From positions 1 through 64,000 of the forward strand of contig JADNRY010000090.1 of the NCBI GenBank assembly GCA_015501585.1: 64,000 bases of DNA. The letters are read 5' to 3'. The position numbers were made by a program, and so were the translations under genes. The notes under the pieces are model-generated. The model searched no databases. It saw nothing but the letters and a program-made list of their open reading frames with translations, and was not told the DNA's origin. Source of the DNA: Rhodocollybia butyracea (taxonomy: Eukaryota; Basidiomycota; Agaricomycetes; Agaricales; Omphalotaceae). Shown here one piece after another: positions 59,906-64,000 of the stretch; position 1 is the stretch's first letter; every line of letters starts with the position of its first letter.

Positions 59906-61425
59906 CTATCCATACCTAAATTGCAACAACAACCTCTTCGCGATCTTGCTTTTTACCTCAATGTGAAGAGGCGGTATCAAGAGTCGGTCATTAAGTACCA
60001 CTGCTCGAGCTATGGCGTCAATATGCCGTTGTACCAGATACGCTTCGTCGTAATGGTCAACGGTGATGGAGAGCAATTTGACATCAAAGAGGTTTTTCAA
60101 CATTTGGAAGTAAACCTGGTTAAGGAATTCCTACAGAATGATTTTTTAGATCGTGTGCAACTGTCGGACTCAGAAATACCTACTTCTGAAGGTGTGGATG
60201 GACCCAAAAGACAGCCAAACCGCGATATTTTAGGGCAAAATGCAGCGATATTGGTGATATCAATTAGACTGTAACCTGTGTAAGCGGAAGTGAGGCGTAG
60301 TTCATCGATACCGGTTGCTTTACGTAGTTCATTCAATTGGCGATCTAGACAGTCTGCATGTTGGCTAATATTACGACAGTGGACAACCAGACAGATCAGT
60401 GGTCGATGGTGATCTTCGCTATTACATAGAAAAAGAGCGTTGACCAGCGACCCAGTAAACACTGTTATATTTGGAACTATTGCAGGAGTTCTTAGATCGC
60501 GTAGAATGGTTTTTTCAGAGTTTAGGAGGTCCTCCGAATGAACTATCCGATAACCGAGTTTGGTGATCTGCGGATGGCGAAGGAGGAACTTTCGGAGACG
60601 AAATATTTCATCTACGGATTCAAAAGAGAATTCGTTCAAGTAGATGAAGGCAAAGTTATCGTCGTTGAAAAGAAGCTGTAGGATCTCCCATGGTCGATGT
60701 TTTGGTGTTGTACCTAGGTTCAATATCAGCGACTGCAAATTTGAACTGCATTGTGGTAAAGGGCGAAGTAATTTGGAGATTGTTGTGTAATCCGCTGCGG
60801 AACGTGAGCTACTGTGTGATAAATGTCCTTTATGACTTACGAGGAGATGTTACGCCCAAGAAATCAAGAGCTAAATAGGTTAACGAGCATGAACATAGTT
60901 GACTCTGTTGAGATTTAGCACGTTGATTTACCGGTTGGCCATAGAAACACGTACGAAGATAGAAGTGCAATGTCGGATTTTGTCTGCCGGAAAAGGAGTT
61001 CGTAATTCAAGAATTTTTAAATCAAGTAGTGGATGAGGTACGTGGGAGCTCGGTATGGCGTTGAATAATGAAAGCGTGAAAGATTGGAAAGAGAACTTTG
61101 AGAGCGAGTGGTTATCACATCCGACGTTTTGTATAGAAGGGTACAGATGCTTTGTGATGAAGCTGTCTCGGAATATGCAAGGGAAGTCAAAGTTATTCAA
61201 GACCAAATTTTGGACATATGCAGCTGGATGGAGTTCGTTGTCCACCGCTCCAATACCACTGAGCGTCGGAAGACCAGAAACTGTTACTGTTTGGTATAAC
61301 AGCATATAAGCAAGATGTCTGGTTCTTTGGGATAGACAAGCTAATGTTGCAAGTGACTTCTTGTCTTCAGCAAGAAGGTGAACAATACAAATAAGGAGTT
61401 CATTTGGAAGCCGGAGGAGATGCAT
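59906..61425 (-). CDS. F-box family protein, copy C (most complete)
   Basis: Exon 1 (60955-61425, 157 codons) begins MHLLRLPNELLICIVHLL with an F-box. The leucine-rich exon (60184-60794) has HRPWEILQLLFNDDNFAF, HPQITKLGYRIVHSE and LVNALFLCNSEDHHRP, ending at a GTAGGT donor. A last exon (59906-60115) joins in phase after a 68-nt intron and contains ITVDHYDEAYLVQRH. The small exon expected between the first two (open, 37 nt, in copy A) is only about 30 nt here and has an in-frame TAA, so that junction is unresolved and the gene may be slightly damaged. Family role: recognition part of SCF ubiquitin ligases. Confidence 0.62.
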
Positions 61426-63000
61426 GAATATAACGCAGTAAAGGAAATGTTGAACACCCGTACTCACAATGAACTAGCAGGTATGTATATGTGCTTCAAA
61501 TTCGACCGGACTTAGTTGAGTGAGTCTTGTGGGTTGAACGTATCAATAAAGTTGATATGAGGTGGGATAAACTTTTCTTTTCAGGATCCACCAATGTATA
61601 CAATACTTGTCAAAGCTGGTTACCACTTACAGGGGGGATAAGTACAATGTCCGATTAGACGTGCGGTTGCGTTGTAGAATTATCTGCGGTTATGAAAGGC
61701 CGCAGAAATTAATCTATAAAGTGTTGAAGTGGAGTATCAGGTGTAAATCACGACATTATTAATTGGAAGATAGATGGAAGCTGATTCCAGCGGCAGGTGC
61801 TGTTTTAGGTTAGTATGTTCGGAACGGAAACGATTGACGGTTATCGAATTTGTGAACGTGTGTTTTTCCGATGAATTGAGCCACTTCGTACTGGGCCGAT
61901 TTTAAATTGATTATATCTGCGATCACAACTTTACATGTAGAAGTTCTACATAAAATAATATCTCATTTAACACGACGGTGGGGGAGATTCGGCGGAGAAT
62001 TGGTCCTGACCAATGCGGCTCGTTCCAAGCTCATTCCCACACATTTCAAGATGATGATGCGATCGACGGTCAGCCAGCAATCAAACCCTCTCTGGAAGCG
62101 CCTAGCTAGGGACCATCTACATCTTGAGTACAATTGCCACGGGGTTCCCAAAGTTTAGGAAGTAATCAGACATAGCCCATCGTCGAGGGGTGGTCTTCAG
62201 ATGGGGATATTTCACATGTTTCATTGACTACATATTGCCTCTTCCTCAATTGTTACATATACTACTCTGCCTTAATGTTAGTTTTGGCAGCAAGAAAATC
62301 TGGCGGTTTCAGGTTGGTTTCAGGATTGTAGAAGGATTGTAAGCCGATTCGTCGATCACAAGGGCATGACTTTCGACATCTCGGGTGACAGCATTGTTTA
62401 TCCTGGATCCAGATCTTCCCTGGGATCGTCTGTTGTCACCTTGACAGGTGGAGGTTTTCCAACATTGAGACCAAAAATTTTTGGGCTCTCTCAGTTCTAA
62501 TTTAACTGTTCATCAGACCTATCTCATTCGATGAAGTTTAACAAAATCATTCGAACGATGTAAGTGTAAAAAAAACATATTTTTTGAGAAAAATAACAAC
62601 TTCGGCTAGAACCATCATTCCACAATCACATCGTCGTCTTCACTGTCAACAGTCGCGCGCGGCCAACTTGAGCACCTCATGTGTTCTCAGCTTTTCACTT
62701 TTATTTTACCTCTGCTATTATATCGACATCTAAATAGGTGCATAAAATCTTTTTTTTTTGTTGAGCAAAAACATTGAATTTTGGAAGAATCAGGCCACAT
62801 AACATGTTACCTCGCAATAAAATAATGAATGGTCTAAGTCTATTTGAAAAAGTACCCCGCATCGGCATAATCACAACTGGTGATCATAACAAAAGGCTGG
62901 CGCGCGAGTCTACTGGCCAAACATGAGAATAGTTAATAAGTTAGGCCTGAGTTGGACTTAAATTTACTCCCCTACAATAAGCTCAGTGCACTTATAAAGA
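61426..63000. other. 5' flank of F-box copy C; otherwise unassigned
   Basis: 61592-61780 matches the upstream flank of F-box copy B. An open stretch at 61907-62158 (+) starts with a short F-box-like VEVLHKIISHL but has nothing else to support a gene. The rest shows nothing recognisable. Confidence 0.35.
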
Positions 63001-64000
63001 AACCAAAACATGACAGTGCCTGTCCTGGGTGGAATTTGTTCTGACAGTGGTCATGAGCTATGAGATTTCATTGATATACTATATATATGCTGAAACCTTG
63101 AGAACCTTGCGCTTTTGACTCAAGGTTACTGCCTATCTGAATTTATTTCCTGTTCTGTTTTTCCTACTATATCTTTCCGTCATTTTTTACAACAGAACTT
63201 GTACCACCTGTTGTTCAGTGATTTTCCTTGAAAGAACTTGTGAATCAGTATGTTGTTACGAGCTAAGAATCCGTTAGTTTCAGTTCATAGTCTTAATTTG
63301 CTATAATAAAACATTGTTATCTATCGTTCACATTGTTTGTGGAACTCCAGGGTCTAAAGTTCAACAGGTTATAGGTAAGTCTAGTACCAATTCCAACAGG
63401 TGTTGAACTTGCCAGAACTTGCACAATTAATGCATAACTGACACCCTGAAGGCCTATGAAATACTCTTCTCATGTTGATGGTGCACATAACAAGGTGGAT
63501 AATGTTAATATTTCAATGAACAGTGGCCAGTTCCTTTGAGCACAGCTTGAAGCCATTTATGTGCAAACTAACAGCTACATGCAAGACACTGCAGATGTGT
63601 AGAGGGACATGATGGCAAGTGACACTCATATTTACTGCAGTGTACTGCTTAATACATGCTGGTGCACTACAAGCTGGCTAATCCCACTACATGTCCTTTG
63701 AATATGTCCCAGTTCCACTTCATCATTCATGACATGACAAAGCCAACCACTACCTTTCTCCAGAACCTGGTCAGTATTGAATGGCACCACCTTGCGCCGT
63801 GCGAACACCATTGCTGCCTCTCTATATTCTGTGTCCAGGATAAAATCTTAGGTTCTGTTACTTGTGATTAAGGATACACATCAACCTGGATCCAAACATT
63901 TGACCTACAGGTTTGACTCGTGGGAATACCCACCTGACTCGAATTTGAAGCATCCAGGTACCTGTTTCCACAGGTCATGTTGTGATAGGCTCCTGAGGGA
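63001..64000 (+). mobile_element. Possible LTR-retrotransposon left end
   Basis: Base composition and style change near 63.0 kb. A TATATATA box (about 63083), a polyadenylation-like AATAAAA (about 63305) and a GT-rich stretch ending near 63350 are arranged as in an LTR, followed by a gag-like but broken open stretch at 63656-63871. No second LTR or Pol motif is inside the window, so this is tentative. Confidence 0.25.

Noticed and set aside
61907..62158. Fourth F-box gene
   Set aside because: Only an 11-residue match to the F-box start, and the rest does not resemble copies A-C.

Overview
The window looks like a nuclear segment from a basidiomycete fungus, most likely an Agaricomycete. The evidence is many 45-65 nt introns with GTRNGT donors and YAG/AAG acceptors, a DUF6698-type protein remnant, F-box genes of the basidiomycete style, a compact PIF1-like helicase pair, and a Ty3/gypsy element whose residual Pol resembles Agaricomycete elements. 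Composition is AT-leaning and genes are sparse, with many decayed copies, so this reads as an accessory, repeat-rich region rather than core genome. The species assignment is inference.

The main structure is a collinear block present twice in the same orientation. Copy 1 spans about 5.9-29 kb and copy 2 about 34.5-55 kb. Each copy holds, in order: an unknown single-domain gene 'X' (minus strand); a divergent multi-exon gene 'W' (plus) that shares X's promoter region; a compact PIF1-like helicase gene of about 450 codons (minus); an unknown seven-exon gene 'Z' (plus) whose reconstructed splice phases all agree; and a zinc-finger gene (minus) whose 5' flank is also conserved for about 2 kb. X, W, PIF1, Z and the zinc-finger gene have diverged between copies, so the duplication (or the two separate insertions) is not recent.

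Different material lies between the shared genes in each copy. Copy 1 carries a decayed DUF6698 gene plus an adjoining dioxygenase-like gene (9.9-12.3 kb), and a dead Ty3/gypsy element followed by a third X gene (18-24.5 kb). Copy 2 carries a decayed F-box gene, a 30-bp tandem repeat array, a second dioxygenase-like gene and a tRNA-like (possible SINE) sequence between PIF1 and Z (41-47.1 kb). F-box family members sit at the left edge, at 41-42.5 kb and at 59.9-61.4 kb. A single-exon coiled-coil gene is at 57.9 kb, and the right end looks like LTR-type sequence.

The helicase and Z lie head to head in copy 1. Part of Z resembles a small nucleic-acid-binding domain and its tail has basic, nuclear-localisation-like clusters. 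One reading is that X-W-PIF1-Z-zinc finger forms the gene set of an undescribed large mobile or selfish element; the alternative is an ordinary segmental duplication of chromosomal genes. The sequence alone does not decide between these. In copy 2, Z has one extra T in a poly-T run that breaks the frame, while the copy 1 Z is fully open.
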